Part shown: positions 1 through 6,944 of the stretch, piece after piece | How positions within the stretch are numbered: position 1 is the first letter of the stretch | Layout of the letters: the number at the start of each line of letters is the position of its first letter | Assembly (NCBI GenBank): GCA_030638185.1 | Contig: DAOWFD010000292.1 | Location: 1 to 11,652 of the forward strand | Direction of reading: 5' to 3' | Source: Candidatus Aegiribacteria sp. | Lineage (GTDB): Bacteria > Fermentibacterota > Fermentibacteria > Fermentibacterales > JCC-6 | Length of the DNA: 11,652 nt | Made by a program: the position numbers and the translations under genes | Notes under the pieces: model-generated | Told to the model about the DNA's origin: nothing | Database searches by the model: none | The model's input: only the letters and a program-made list of their open reading frames with translations

Positions 1-2
1 AC

Positions 3-161
3 GCAGATGGTTCAGTAATGGATACTCTGATGACTGCAGTGCTACCAGACAGGGATGATACGGCTCACTTGAAGTTTCATATATCCAGACACGGCATTCT
101 GGCCGTTCCAGATGATCCGGAAAGTTACTATTGCGTATATCTGATTAATCTATTGGAATGA
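3..161 (+). CDS. 3' end of an unrecognised protein gene (partial)
   Basis: Frame 3 is open from the left edge to a TGA at 159-161 and gives 52 residues ending in YYCVYLINLLE. The other two forward frames hit stops within the first 60 bases, so this frame is the likely coding one. The visible tail is acidic and mixed, with no membrane segment or motif that I recognise. The start and most of the gene lie outside the window. It is followed by about 110 bases without a gene and then by a decayed DUF4143 gene. I assign no function. Confidence 0.5.
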   Translation, partial: ADGSVMDTLMTAVLPDRDDTAHLKFHISRHGILAVPDDPESYYCVYLINLLE

Positions 162-273
162 GTTTGTCTGGTAGCTCATAAACTGGTTAACACCCACATT
201 CCTGGTCCGATGATAAGTGAGTAGCGATCTCCCGCTTCAACTGACCCTTGATATTTTCAATTTCTCTACCTGA

Positions 274-923
274 AAGGAAGTATTCACAAGATATCTTGAG
301 TCTGTCTTTGATTCAGTTCTACTGAGGGATATTGTTCAGAGATACAGTATAAGGAATGTACAGCTTCTGCGTAGAGTATGTGCATTCGTATTTGACAATA
401 TTGGAAGTATTCTCTCTGCAAAAAAATAGTTGACTTCTTTAAATCCCAGCGCATTTCAATTGGTCTGGAAACAGTATTAAACTACTTGTCACATATGGAA
501 GACGCCTATCTGATTCATCGAGTTGGCAGATACGATATTAAAGGGAAAAAACATCTCGAACTGAGAGCGAAATACTATGTAAATGATCTCGGAATTCGAA
601 ATGCTTCTATCGGATATAGAGAATCTGACTTCTCCGGGTTGCTCGAGAACCTCGTATTTCTTGAATTGCATCGAAGGGGTTTCAGAGTAAGTACTGGCGG
701 TGTAGGGAGATGCGAGGTTGATTTTGTCACTGAGAAGTCAGGAGAATTGGAGTATTTCCAGGTTGCCTATCTTCTTGCTTCGCCGGAAACTGTAGAAAGA
801 GAATTTCATTCACTTGAAGTGATAAAGGACAACTACCCCAAAACTGTAATAAGTATGGATGAGATGTATCAGAGTCGAAATGGAATCAGGCATATCAATC
901 TGCTGGAATTTCTCATTACTTGA
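274..923 (+). pseudogene. Frameshifted remnant of a DUF4143-type AAA ATPase gene
   Basis: The 486-923 frame encodes 145 residues with the typical C-terminal DUF4143 pattern of AAA_14/DUF4143 ATPases: YLIHRVGRYDIKGKK, a YYVNDLGIRNA stretch, LLENLVFLELHRRG, VDFVTEK and FQVAYLLASPETVEREF. The homology does not start at this ATG. Bases 274-426 in frame 1 encode the preceding part (YLESVFDSVLLRDIVQRYSIRN, here quoted as two overlapping blocks: YLESVFDSVLLRDI and IVQRYSIRN, then FVFDNIGSILSAKK) and stop at TAG 427-429. One extra base in the A7 run at 420-426 would join the two frames. The N-terminal P-loop ATPase half is absent: an in-frame TGA lies at 271-273 and I see no Walker A motif upstream. 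I read it as a decaying gene. A homopolymer sequencing error could explain the frameshift but not the missing N-terminal half. Confidence 0.75.
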
Positions 924-969
924 CAGGTGAACGTACTTTTTAGTCTATTAGGTCTACCAACTCCAACCG

Positions 970-985
970 AAAGGAGGTGCACATG
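970..985 (+). repeat. Tandem start element, copy 1 (SD plus ATG)
   Basis: The 16-base string AAAGGAGGTGCACATG occurs here and again, identically, 84 bases downstream. Its first ten bases are fully complementary to the usual 3' end of 16S rRNA (CACCUCCUUU), so it is a near-maximal Shine-Dalgarno sequence followed after five bases by ATG. The bases just before the two copies (ccaaccg and ccaac) are also similar, so duplication of a translation start region is likely. Confidence 0.7.
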
Positions 986-1024
986 AGGAAAGGGAAAGGC
1001 ATACGCACGGAGGTGCTGGCCTAG
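983..1024 (+). CDS. Possible 13-residue peptide ORF after a perfect SD
   Basis: ATG at 983 opens MRKGKGIRTEVLA and ends at TAG 1022-1024. The peptide is strongly basic. It lies five bases after AAAGGAGGTG, a stronger ribosome binding site than most full genes in this window have. A second ORF of exactly the same length follows in the same frame behind an identical start element. It could be a translated small peptide, a leader, or the 5' end of a decayed gene. I recognise no family. Confidence 0.3.
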   Translation: MRKGKGIRTEVLA

Positions 1025-1053
1025 CTCAGCCCTCTAAAACTGAAACCCCCAAC

Positions 1054-1069
1054 AAAGGAGGTGCACATG
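1054..1069 (+). repeat. Tandem start element, copy 2 (SD plus ATG)
   Basis: This is an exact second copy of AAAGGAGGTGCACATG, 84 bases (28 codons) after the first, so the two ATGs share a reading frame. The bases between the copies are not obviously repeated apart from a short C/A-rich stretch just upstream of each element. Confidence 0.7.
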
Positions 1070-1108
1070 GTAGGAAACAAATGCAAATGCGGGGAAGATA
1101 AGGTCTAA
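1067..1108 (+). CDS. Possible 13-residue Cys-containing peptide ORF
   Basis: ATG at 1067 opens MVGNKCKCGEDKV and ends at TAA 1106-1108. It has the same length as the ORF at 983-1024, the same start element and the same frame. The C-x-C-G pair is the only motif; it resembles metal-binding or zinc-ribbon fragments but is too short to name. A 12-bp hairpin starts 21 bases after the stop, so the peptide ORFs and the hairpin could form one small transcription unit. This is an inference. Confidence 0.3.
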   Translation: MVGNKCKCGEDKV

Positions 1109-1128
1109 CCTTTTCTCCCTATAAGGAT

Positions 1129-1157
1129 GGGGCCGGAGCATACATTGCTTCGGCCCT
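1129..1157 (+). terminator. 12-bp hairpin, possible terminator or attenuator
   Basis: GGGGCCGGAGCA (1129-1140) pairs with TGCTTCGGCCCT (1146-1157) around the five-base loop TACAT, with two G-U pairs on the forward strand. The stem is GC-rich and stable. There is no good T-run on either side, so it is not a textbook intrinsic terminator; it could equally be a structured RNA end. It follows the two 13-residue ORFs. Confidence 0.4.
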
Positions 1158-1252
1158 CATTCCACTGGGAAACTGGATTTTCTGCAATTCAGTAAGGTCT
1201 CACTTAGTTGCAAGCATATCCGCGTTTAACTTTTGAGTGTTCTGGGCGTTGA

Positions 1253-1381
1253 AAGCAAGCTCATGAGGATACCGTTACCCCTGACTGCGGCAACTGTGAA
1301 ACCGTAGACGGCGATTGCTGCTGTGGCGGTACTGTAGACGGTTGCGAAGAAGATTGTGACAACTGTGGGCTGTGCTTCTGA
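1253..1381 (+). other. Cysteine-rich open frame without a start codon, probable gene remnant
   Basis: The frame between TGA 1250-1252 and TGA 1379-1381 encodes 42 residues with nine cysteines in the last 33, including DCGNCETVDGDCCCGG and CEEDCDNCGLCF. It is otherwise acidic (many D and E). I see no ATG, GTG or TTG in the frame and no ribosome binding site. Just downstream, frame 1 contains KCPKCGK (1408-1428), a zinc-ribbon-like knuckle. The region may be a decayed metal-binding or metallothionein-like gene. The rest of 924-1559 shows no ordinary gene on either strand. Confidence 0.35.
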
Positions 1382-1489
1382 AGAAAGTCTAGGATGTTGA
1401 TGCCCTGAAGTGTCCGAAGTGCGGAAAATCCATTGCCCTATTGCTATTCTCTAACTATCTTTGCTCTTCCAGTTTTTGTCTGACTATCT

Positions 1490-1521
1490 GTTGAGCTGAA
1501 TTATGTGGTATTTTACTTTTG
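1490..1521 (+). promoter_or_regulatory. Possible Bacteroidota-type promoter of the secreted protein gene
   Basis: TACTTTTG at 1514-1521 fits the TAnnTTTG -7 element known from Bacteroidota, and GTTG at 1490-1493 lies 20 bases upstream, near the place of the -33 TTTG box. It sits about 40 bases before the GTG start at 1560. The match is short and the region is AT-rich, so chance is possible. Confidence 0.3.
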
Positions 1522-1559
1522 TGTAAATATACCAGGGAAAATGAAGGGGAATAGAATAA

Positions 1560-3446
1560 GTGAAAAGGAAATTTGGGTTATCACTGTACATCAGCGCCTG
1601 TGTTCTTGCAGCTACATTCTCAACCGTTAGTGCTGAGGTACTACAACCTTTACTTGAAACCTCATCACCGTGTACAGATATACGACCCGATGCAGTATTT
1701 AAAATACACTCCATCGGCAATCTCAGCTCAGCAGTGATGAATCTGGGGTTTTGGGGAGATCCCTGGGAAAATATCGCATCCATGGAATGGCCAGCCGGTT
1801 CCGGCAGCAACTATCTCTGGTGCGGAGATGCCTGGACCAGCTGCTTTGGTAATATTACTCCAGATGATTCCACGGATAAATGGGTGAGTTGCAGCGAATA
1901 CAATGATTGGGAGCTTCAGCCCAGCGAAGGATACCCCATGGAATACCTGTTCCCCGGACCGCTGGCTCCCGAGCAGACGCAGTACGGGGTAGACGACTGG
2001 GATACGGAAAAGAATGACAACCCCTACGGTCTAGAAATCTGGGTGGAGAACTACACATGGGATACACCGGGATACGACAGCTTCATGGCCACAGAGATGA
2101 TCTTCATGCACCACAGTAATCAGGGTAACCCCGGAACCCAGCTTGATGCATTCGTAGCAAGTATCAAGGGAGACTGTGACGTTGCCTCTGCCGACCCGAC
2201 ATACTGCTATCTGGATGATCACGTCTTCTACGACGGACACGCGATCTGGTGCAACGATCCCGACGCAACATTCGAATATGTCTTCGATGGATTAACTAAT
2301 GCGAGCACTCAGGACTATTACACCTACCAGCAGAATCCTGACAATCCGCTTCCATCAGGTGATCCGGATAATATATGGTACTACTACAACTATGTAGGAA
2401 CAGACGGGATTCCCGACAACGATGTTGACCAGAATGGTGTTAGCGATCATTTCACAATCCTGGCGAAGATTGTTGGCTCTGACACACTGTACAGGCAGGA
2501 CCCCGAATCAGGTGTGATCCTGTTCTCGGAGGGTATGCCCTACTGGCATTACAGCCATACCGTGAGTGACACTACATACCTGGTAGTTCCAAGGAATCTC
2601 AGTTACATGTGGGACAGCGATAGTCCAGGAAGTGTAGAAGATGACTCTGGAGAACCACTCCTGAGTCCTCCCTGCAACGGCTTTATCGGCTGGAGGTTAC
2701 TCGATTTCTGGATAGTTAAAGCTGACAAATCTATCGAAAGACCAATCGATGTAAACGGCTATCCTATTCCGATAAGTCACACATACTGGAACTGGGAGGA
2801 TATCCCTGGTTCTGATACCGAGAAATACAACTACATCTGGGGGCACAATCCCGATGCAAACGGACAGTACAGCGGACCAACCTATATGCTCGACTGGGTC
2901 GGCAATCCGAACGCTCCGGAAACGATAGTACCCCAGAACCCCGGTCCATTCCCATTTGTATATGATTCCCCGCTTGCTCTGTGCTACCCCGCGTTCGAAT
3001 ACAAGTTTCTAATCTCCTTCGGTCCGGTCGAACTGGATGATGGTGATTCGCTTCATGTTGTTGGAGGATGGGTTATAGGGCGAGGTCTCGATGGGCTCAG
3101 AATGAACGCTGATCTTCTGCTGGATGCTTATTACAGGGAAACCATCTGGGGAGAAGGGCTCGGGATTGAAACCGGGAACCACATTGTATCAACAAGTATC
3201 ACAGTCTTTCCCAACCCGTTCAGAGAACAATCTTCAGTAGAGTATACCCTTCAGGCCCCATGTCATGTCAATCTATCGATCTACGATATTTCCGGGAGAC
3301 TCATTGAAGATGTTATTGACTCGGAACTCCAGGCGGGGAGTCACTCCTGTACAATCGGGAGGAACCATATTCCAGGCGGAGTGTATTTCCTGAGATTCCA
3401 GGCAGGAAACGAAGTGGAAACCGGAAGGTTCGTAGTGCTGAAATAG
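1560..3446 (+). CDS. Secreted surface protein with C-terminal T9SS-type sorting domain
   Basis: This is a 628-residue exported protein. Residues 1-25 form a signal peptide: basic MKRK, a hydrophobic stretch, and a likely cleavage after VSA. The middle (about 26-540) is rich in W, Y, D, P and G and matches no family that I know. Residues about 286-297 contain DNDVDQNGVSDH, which resembles a calcium-binding D-x-D-x-N-G-x-x-D loop. Residues about 541-628 form a type A secretion/sorting domain of the Por/type IX kind: FPNPF near the start, then SIYDISGRLI, a G-G-V-Y-F-L-R-F strand and a terminal RFVVLK. Such tails direct passage through the type IX system and surface anchoring or release. The start is GTG at 1560 with AGGGG about 10 bases upstream. 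It stands alone and converges on the MobB-like gene. The call of secretion is firm; the function is unknown. Confidence 0.85.
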   Translation: MKRKFGLSLYISACVLAATFSTVSAEVLQPLLETSSPCTDIRPDAVFKIHSIGNLSSAVMNLGFWGDPWENIASMEWPAGSGSNYLWCGDAWTSCFGNITPDDSTDKWVSCSEYNDWELQPSEGYPMEYLFPGPLAPEQTQYGVDDWDTEKNDNPYGLEIWVENYTWDTPGYDSFMATEMIFMHHSNQGNPGTQLDAFVASIKGDCDVASADPTYCYLDDHVFYDGHAIWCNDPDATFEYVFDGLTNASTQDYYTYQQNPDNPLPSGDPDNIWYYYNYVGTDGIPDNDVDQNGVSDHFTILAKIVGSDTLYRQDPESGVILFSEGMPYWHYSHTVSDTTYLVVPRNLSYMWDSDSPGSVEDDSGEPLLSPPCNGFIGWRLLDFWIVKADKSIERPIDVNGYPIPISHTYWNWEDIPGSDTEKYNYIWGHNPDANGQYSGPTYMLDWVGNPNAPETIVPQNPGPFPFVYDSPLALCYPAFEYKFLISFGPVELDDGDSLHVVGGWVIGRGLDGLRMNADLLLDAYYRETIWGEGLGIETGNHIVSTSITVFPNPFREQSSVEYTLQAPCHVNLSIYDISGRLIEDVIDSELQAGSHSCTIGRNHIPGGVYFLRFQAGNEVETGRFVVLK

Positions 3447-3550
3447 AAAAATGAATAAATATTTAGGTCATATTTCCTTTTTTTAATAATAGTTGATGAA
3501 GAGGTTCCCCACCGCGGCGGGTGTCATTAACCTTCAGTAATTTAAAGATA

Positions 3551-3573
3551 GAGCAGGTGGCAACCACCTGTTC
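3551..3573 (-). terminator. Hairpin after the tup/mobB-like operon
   Basis: GAGCAGGTGG (3551-3560) and CCACCTGTTC (3564-3573) form a 10-bp stem with a three-base loop. On the minus strand it starts ten bases after the stop of the MobB-like gene and is followed by TATCTTTAAATT, a weak T-rich tail. It plausibly ends the leftward operon. The 136 bases between the two convergent genes (3447-3582) also contain a T-run at 3478-3484 and a weaker imperfect stem around 3501-3535. Confidence 0.5.
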
Positions 3574-3582
3574 TTCTTGTAA

Positions 3583-4173
3583 TCACGATTTTATCGTTAC
3601 CGAAATATCTTCCTTTTCGTTGTATCCTTTAAGCGAAGATACAAGGCCCCGGACAGCCCCCTCTATGATATCAGCCGGGAAACGGCCCAGTTCAACTGAT
3701 CTCCCGCCTAGCTTCACTTCGATACCACCGGACGCGAAGAAACAATCCTCCTCCCTCTTCTTCCCCCGAAGAATGGCTCCAGCCAGCCTCCTGCAGTCCA
3801 GACCGCACCTTCCGCATTCCTCAGCAGTTTTCTGTGGCAGCAGATTAAACGTTTTCGCTAAGATATCTTCGGAATCGATTGATGTGTCATTTCCATTGTA
3901 CCGGGCAAGGAGCAGCGGATCATCATTGAGTGTTTCGCTGCCGCAGTGTACTATGGGAGCTATGACCTCTATGCCAGAGCGCAGGAGGAAAATGTCCGGA
4001 GGCATGGACTGCATTATCTCCAATGCGGAGGACACTCCATGGAATGATACTTCGCATCCCCACGCTTTACCCTCTGAGATAACGCATACAATCTTGTTTT
4101 GCAAAGATTTACTGAAAATTGATATGAATTCGTCTATCAGATTGTCTGTCCCGGTAACTTTGAGACACTTCAT
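3583..4173 (-). CDS. MobB-like protein with a four-Cys motif and no P-loop
   Basis: This 196-residue cytosolic protein resembles archaeal-type MobB proteins of molybdopterin/tungstopterin dinucleotide synthesis. The best match is the C-terminal part: C120-x2-C123-G-x2-C127, then RLAGAILRGK and C144, a spacing that recalls iron-sulfur motifs of the CxxCG...C...C type, followed by a VKLGGRSVEL strand and a final GLVSSLKG helix. The N-terminal P-loop of classical MobB (GxxxSGKTT) is not present; the equivalent stretch reads KVTGTDNLIDEF. It therefore may not bind GTP. It follows tupC by 12 bases with an AAGGAG site five bases before the ATG, so it is the last gene of the tungstate operon and likely serves tungsten cofactor handling. 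A long antisense frame on the plus strand is rejected. The family call is from memory of the motif. Confidence 0.6.
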   Translation of the reverse strand: MKCLKVTGTDNLIDEFISIFSKSLQNKIVCVISEGKAWGCEVSFHGVSSALEIMQSMPPDIFLLRSGIEVIAPIVHCGSETLNDDPLLLARYNGNDTSIDSEDILAKTFNLLPQKTAEECGRCGLDCRRLAGAILRGKKREEDCFFASGGIEVKLGGRSVELGRFPADIIEGAVRGLVSSLKGYNEKEDISVTIKS

Positions 4174-4185
4174 TGAATCTCCTTC

Positions 4186-5235
4186 TCAGAAAACATGAAC
4201 GGCACTTGCTTTGAAAGAAATATGTATATCCTGACCTTCTGTCAGGTCAAGTTCGGATAGAGCACTTCTGGTAACCGACGAAATCATCAACAGATTGCCG
4301 CAGTTCACAGAGATGCTGAAAATCGAGCCTTCGCGTTCAATACATATGATCGTTCCGGCAAAATGATTTCGTTCGCTTGTTACTGTAGTTTCCCTGGAAA
4401 CAACTATTGCCCCCGGTGGTATCGCCAGAAAACCATGTCCTCTCTTATTCGATGTATGCCTGATAAGAAGATCTTCAACGATAGCTCCATCTTCGCTGAA
4501 TTCTGCCGGGAAAACATTCTTCATTCCAACAAACGATGCCATAAACGGAGTTGAAGGGCTGTAAAAGATTTCATCTATCGTTCCTGTCTGCTCTATCCTG
4601 CCGTTCCGCATGACAGCACCAGTCGTACCGAGAGAGAGGGCATCTGTAAAATCATGAGTAGCCATTATGAAGGTGATGCCAGTCTCAGAATGAAGATCTT
4701 TCAGTCTTCGGAGCAGGTTAAATCTCAGATTCGGATCGAGGGAAGTAGTCGGTTCATCCAGTATCAGGATGGACGGTTCGATCACAAGTGCTCTCGCGAG
4801 CGCGACCCGCTGCAGCTCACCACCGGAAAGAGTGCTGGAATCACGATCCCCGTACCCTTCCAGATCCACCATTACAAGCACTTGAGAAACCTTCCTGCTG
4901 ATCTCATCCTCAGAGATTCCTCTTATCCTCAATCCCCACTCGACATTTGAGAATACGCTTCCTCGAAACAGAACCGGTCTCTGGAAGACAGTGGCCATTC
5001 TCCGGCGCACATGTAATCTCTCTTTTCCGCGATGTGGAATTGGTTCGCTTTGGTACTTCATGCGTCCGAAAGAGGGTTTATCAAGAAGACCCGCTACCCT
5101 CAGGAGAGTAGTTTTCCCGCAGCCGGTTGGACCCATGAGTACAAAGAATGCACCCTTTGAAAAGGACAGATTAACATCACTGAGAATCCGCTGTCCGTTC
5201 TTCCTCTGAGAGATGTTCTCAAGTTCAAGTATCAT
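4186..5235 (-). CDS. tupC: Tungstate ABC transporter ATP-binding protein
   Basis: This ATPase powers tungstate import with TupB and TupA at the inner face of the membrane. Numbered from the first of its two Met codons it shows Walker A GPTGCGKTT (about 36-44), a Q-loop in FQRPVLF, the signature LSGGELQRVALARAL (about 138-152), Walker B ILILDEPTTSLD and the H-loop THD. Residues about 285-350 form a TOBE/Mop-like domain, which in ModC and TupC relatives can bind the oxyanion and down-regulate transport. The length (about 350 residues) is normal for the family. Two starts are possible: GTG at 5238 (4-base overlap with tupB) or ATG at 5235, which overlaps the tupB stop by one base. I prefer the ATG because the GAG upstream is better spaced. 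Tungstate rather than molybdate specificity is inferred from TupA and TupB. Confidence 0.9.
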   Translation of the reverse strand: MILELENISQRKNGQRILSDVNLSFSKGAFFVLMGPTGCGKTTLLRVAGLLDKPSFGRMKYQSEPIPHRGKERLHVRRRMATVFQRPVLFRGSVFSNVEWGLRIRGISEDEISRKVSQVLVMVDLEGYGDRDSSTLSGGELQRVALARALVIEPSILILDEPTTSLDPNLRFNLLRRLKDLHSETGITFIMATHDFTDALSLGTTGAVMRNGRIEQTGTIDEIFYSPSTPFMASFVGMKNVFPAEFSEDGAIVEDLLIRHTSNKRGHGFLAIPPGAIVVSRETTVTSERNHFAGTIICIEREGSIFSISVNCGNLLMISSVTRSALSELDLTEGQDIHISFKASAVHVF

Positions 5236-5927
5236 CACTTCTCACTATGCTGAAGGGTATTAACGGTAACGCTCACGATCATGGCAAGAGCCAGAAGGAT
5301 GATACCCAGGGCAATTGAAGCGGATGTCTCTCCCTTTCCAACGCCAAGCGCAATTGCCGTCGTGAGAGTTCGTGTATAACCGGAAATATTGCCACCGATT
5401 ATGATTGCCACGCCTATCTCAGATACTGCTCTGCCGAATCCCATGAGAACTGCTGTCAATACCATATATCTTGACTCGGATAGAACCTTGAGGACCATCT
5501 GCAACTGTCCCGCACCGAGAGATAAGGCGGTATCTGCGACATCTCTTCCCATACCGGAGAGAGCGGAAATGGTCAGTCCGGTAAGAATGGGAGCTATTAA
5601 AAGAACTTCCCCAAGTACAATTGCACCTGGTGAAAACAACATTCCAAGGCTTCCGAGAGGACCGGCTCTGGAGATGAGCAGAAAAACCAGCATGCCCACT
5701 AATACAGTGGGTACGCTGAAAAGTGTCTGAATAATGCTGACAAGAAATCTTTTCCCTCTGAATCGATTGAAGTGTATCAGACAACCTACAGGAATAAAGA
5801 TCAATGCCGCAATCACCGTGGCAGTAACTGATATCATCAGGGTCCGAAATGCGATTGAGAACACAACGGGATCTCCAGAGACAATCATATCCAGCGCAAT
5901 GCGGAAGGCTTCGAGCAGCTGGGGCAT
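5235..5927 (-). CDS. tupB: Tungstate ABC transporter permease
   Basis: This 230-residue integral membrane protein is the channel of the tungstate importer. It has about five or six hydrophobic segments, including stretches starting VFSIAFRTLMISV, LVSIIQTLFSVPTVLVGMLV and IALGIILLALAMI. The cytoplasmic coupling loop (EAA-type) reads DTALSLGAGQLQMVLKVL. The short one-domain form with GFGRAVSEIGVAIIIGGNI is typical of TupB/WtpB-like permeases. Its ATG directly follows the TAA of tupA with no gap, and its TGA overlaps the start of tupC, so the three genes are translationally coupled. Confidence 0.92.
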   Translation of the reverse strand: MPQLLEAFRIALDMIVSGDPVVFSIAFRTLMISVTATVIAALIFIPVGCLIHFNRFRGKRFLVSIIQTLFSVPTVLVGMLVFLLISRAGPLGSLGMLFSPGAIVLGEVLLIAPILTGLTISALSGMGRDVADTALSLGAGQLQMVLKVLSESRYMVLTAVLMGFGRAVSEIGVAIIIGGNISGYTRTLTTAIALGVGKGETSASIALGIILLALAMIVSVTVNTLQHSEK

Positions 5928-6845
5928 TTAAATCCCCTGAATACCCTCTCCGGCACAGGGAGTGAACAACTGTATGCCGTACTCAACAACACCGTAGTTT
6001 CCGATAAGATCCTGTACGGTTTCCGAAGTAAGGAATTCCCTGAGATTTGCTGCCATCTCGGGATTCCTCGAAGAAGTGACTTCGAGTACTGAATAAACGT
6101 TCAAAAGTATGTCACCTTGATCAACCACCGGTTCCAGATCAAGATCACTCCGGTAAGTAATGTAAGTTCCCATATCCGACAGCGTATATGCACGCATTTC
6201 GTCCGCCATGACCAGTGTAGGCCCCATTCCACTTCCACCCTCTACGTACCAGTCACCCGATGTTCGTACATCCTCGTAATCGTACCCCGCGATGGCCCAG
6301 ATAGCTTTTTCTTTACCATGTGTGCCGGAATCGTCACCCCTGGAAACGAAGATTGCCTCCCCGTTTTGCATCAGTGTTGTGAAAGCATCTTCCGGTGTCA
6401 TTCCTTCAAGTCCCGCAGGATCATCAGGTGATCCCACAATAAGGAAATAGTTGTAAGCGAACGTGACACGCTCCAGACCGTATCCTTCCTCCACGAACTG
6501 CTCTTCCCTGGATCTGGAATGGACAGTTATAACATCAACATCCCCTCTTCGTCCCCATTCAAGAGCTTTACCCGTTCCCGCGTAGAGTACATCGAGTTCT
6601 ACGCCGTATTCCTCTTCAAACATCGGCTCAAGGTAGCTCCACAGACCGGTATCGTACAGGCTGGTGGTTGTAGCTACCCTCAACCTGCTGACGCTTGCGC
6701 GCGGAGGAACTGATTCATTACCGGCATCTTCTGCTATCTCAGTGGTTTGCTCCATAGCAGGTTCTGCTGATGGCTCTGACTGTCCGCCACAAGCCGCAGA
6801 GAGAACAGCAATCAATAGTAATCCGGTGAAGATGTATTTTGTCAT
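5928..6845 (-). CDS. tupA: Tungstate-binding lipoprotein of the ABC transporter
   Basis: This periplasmic or surface lipoprotein captures tungstate and delivers it to TupB. The N-terminus is a lipoprotein signal ending in the lipobox LSAAC, followed by an acidic, Ser/Thr-rich linker. The mature domain begins with RVATTTSLYDTGLW, the anion-binding TTTS motif of TupA, and contains YAGTGKALEWG, GDVDVITVHSR, SRGDDSGTHGKEK and a GGSGMGPTL loop, all typical of TupA. Two start codons are possible. ATG at 6845 has AGGA six bases upstream and is preferred; ATG at 6851 would add two residues but sits too close to the same site. It is the first gene of the tupABC-mobB-like operon and is preceded by a clear promoter with an inverted repeat. 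Confidence 0.93.
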   Translation of the reverse strand: MTKYIFTGLLLIAVLSAACGGQSEPSAEPAMEQTTEIAEDAGNESVPPRASVSRLRVATTTSLYDTGLWSYLEPMFEEEYGVELDVLYAGTGKALEWGRRGDVDVITVHSRSREEQFVEEGYGLERVTFAYNYFLIVGSPDDPAGLEGMTPEDAFTTLMQNGEAIFVSRGDDSGTHGKEKAIWAIAGYDYEDVRTSGDWYVEGGSGMGPTLVMADEMRAYTLSDMGTYITYRSDLDLEPVVDQGDILLNVYSVLEVTSSRNPEMAANLREFLTSETVQDLIGNYGVVEYGIQLFTPCAGEGIQGI

Positions 6846-6902
6846 TATCATTCCTCTTCTTTTTGATGCAAGTGCATTTAGACTATTGAGCTTAGAAGAG
6901 GT

Positions 6903-6931
6903 ATTATATTCGTTATGTCAGTATGACACAA
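6903..6931 (-). promoter_or_regulatory. tupABC promoter with overlapping palindromic operator
   Basis: Read leftward, TTGTGT (6931-6926) and TATAAT (6908-6903) are separated by 17 bases, a good sigma-70-type promoter 58 bases before the tupA start. Inside it, TGTCA-gta-TGACA (6916-6928) is a perfect inverted repeat that extends imperfectly to TTATGTCA/TGACACAA. It covers the -35 end and the spacer, the place where a repressor would block polymerase. Tungstate- or molybdate-responsive repressors (ModE, TunR) commonly control tup and mod genes; which protein acts here is not known, and no regulator gene is in the window. Confidence 0.6.
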
Positions 6932-6944
6932 CCAAGCTATGCGG

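Noticed and set aside
3501..3535. Second hairpin between the convergent genes
   Set aside because: GAGGTT/AACCTT and CACC/GGTG can pair but are separated by unpaired bases and no T-run follows, so it is weaker than the stem at 3551-3573.
3521..4198. 225-residue open frame on the plus strand
   Set aside because: It lies fully antisense to the MobB-like gene, which has a strong AAGGAG site, operon position and recognisable motifs. The plus-strand translation is Ser/Pro-rich, without homology that I recognise.
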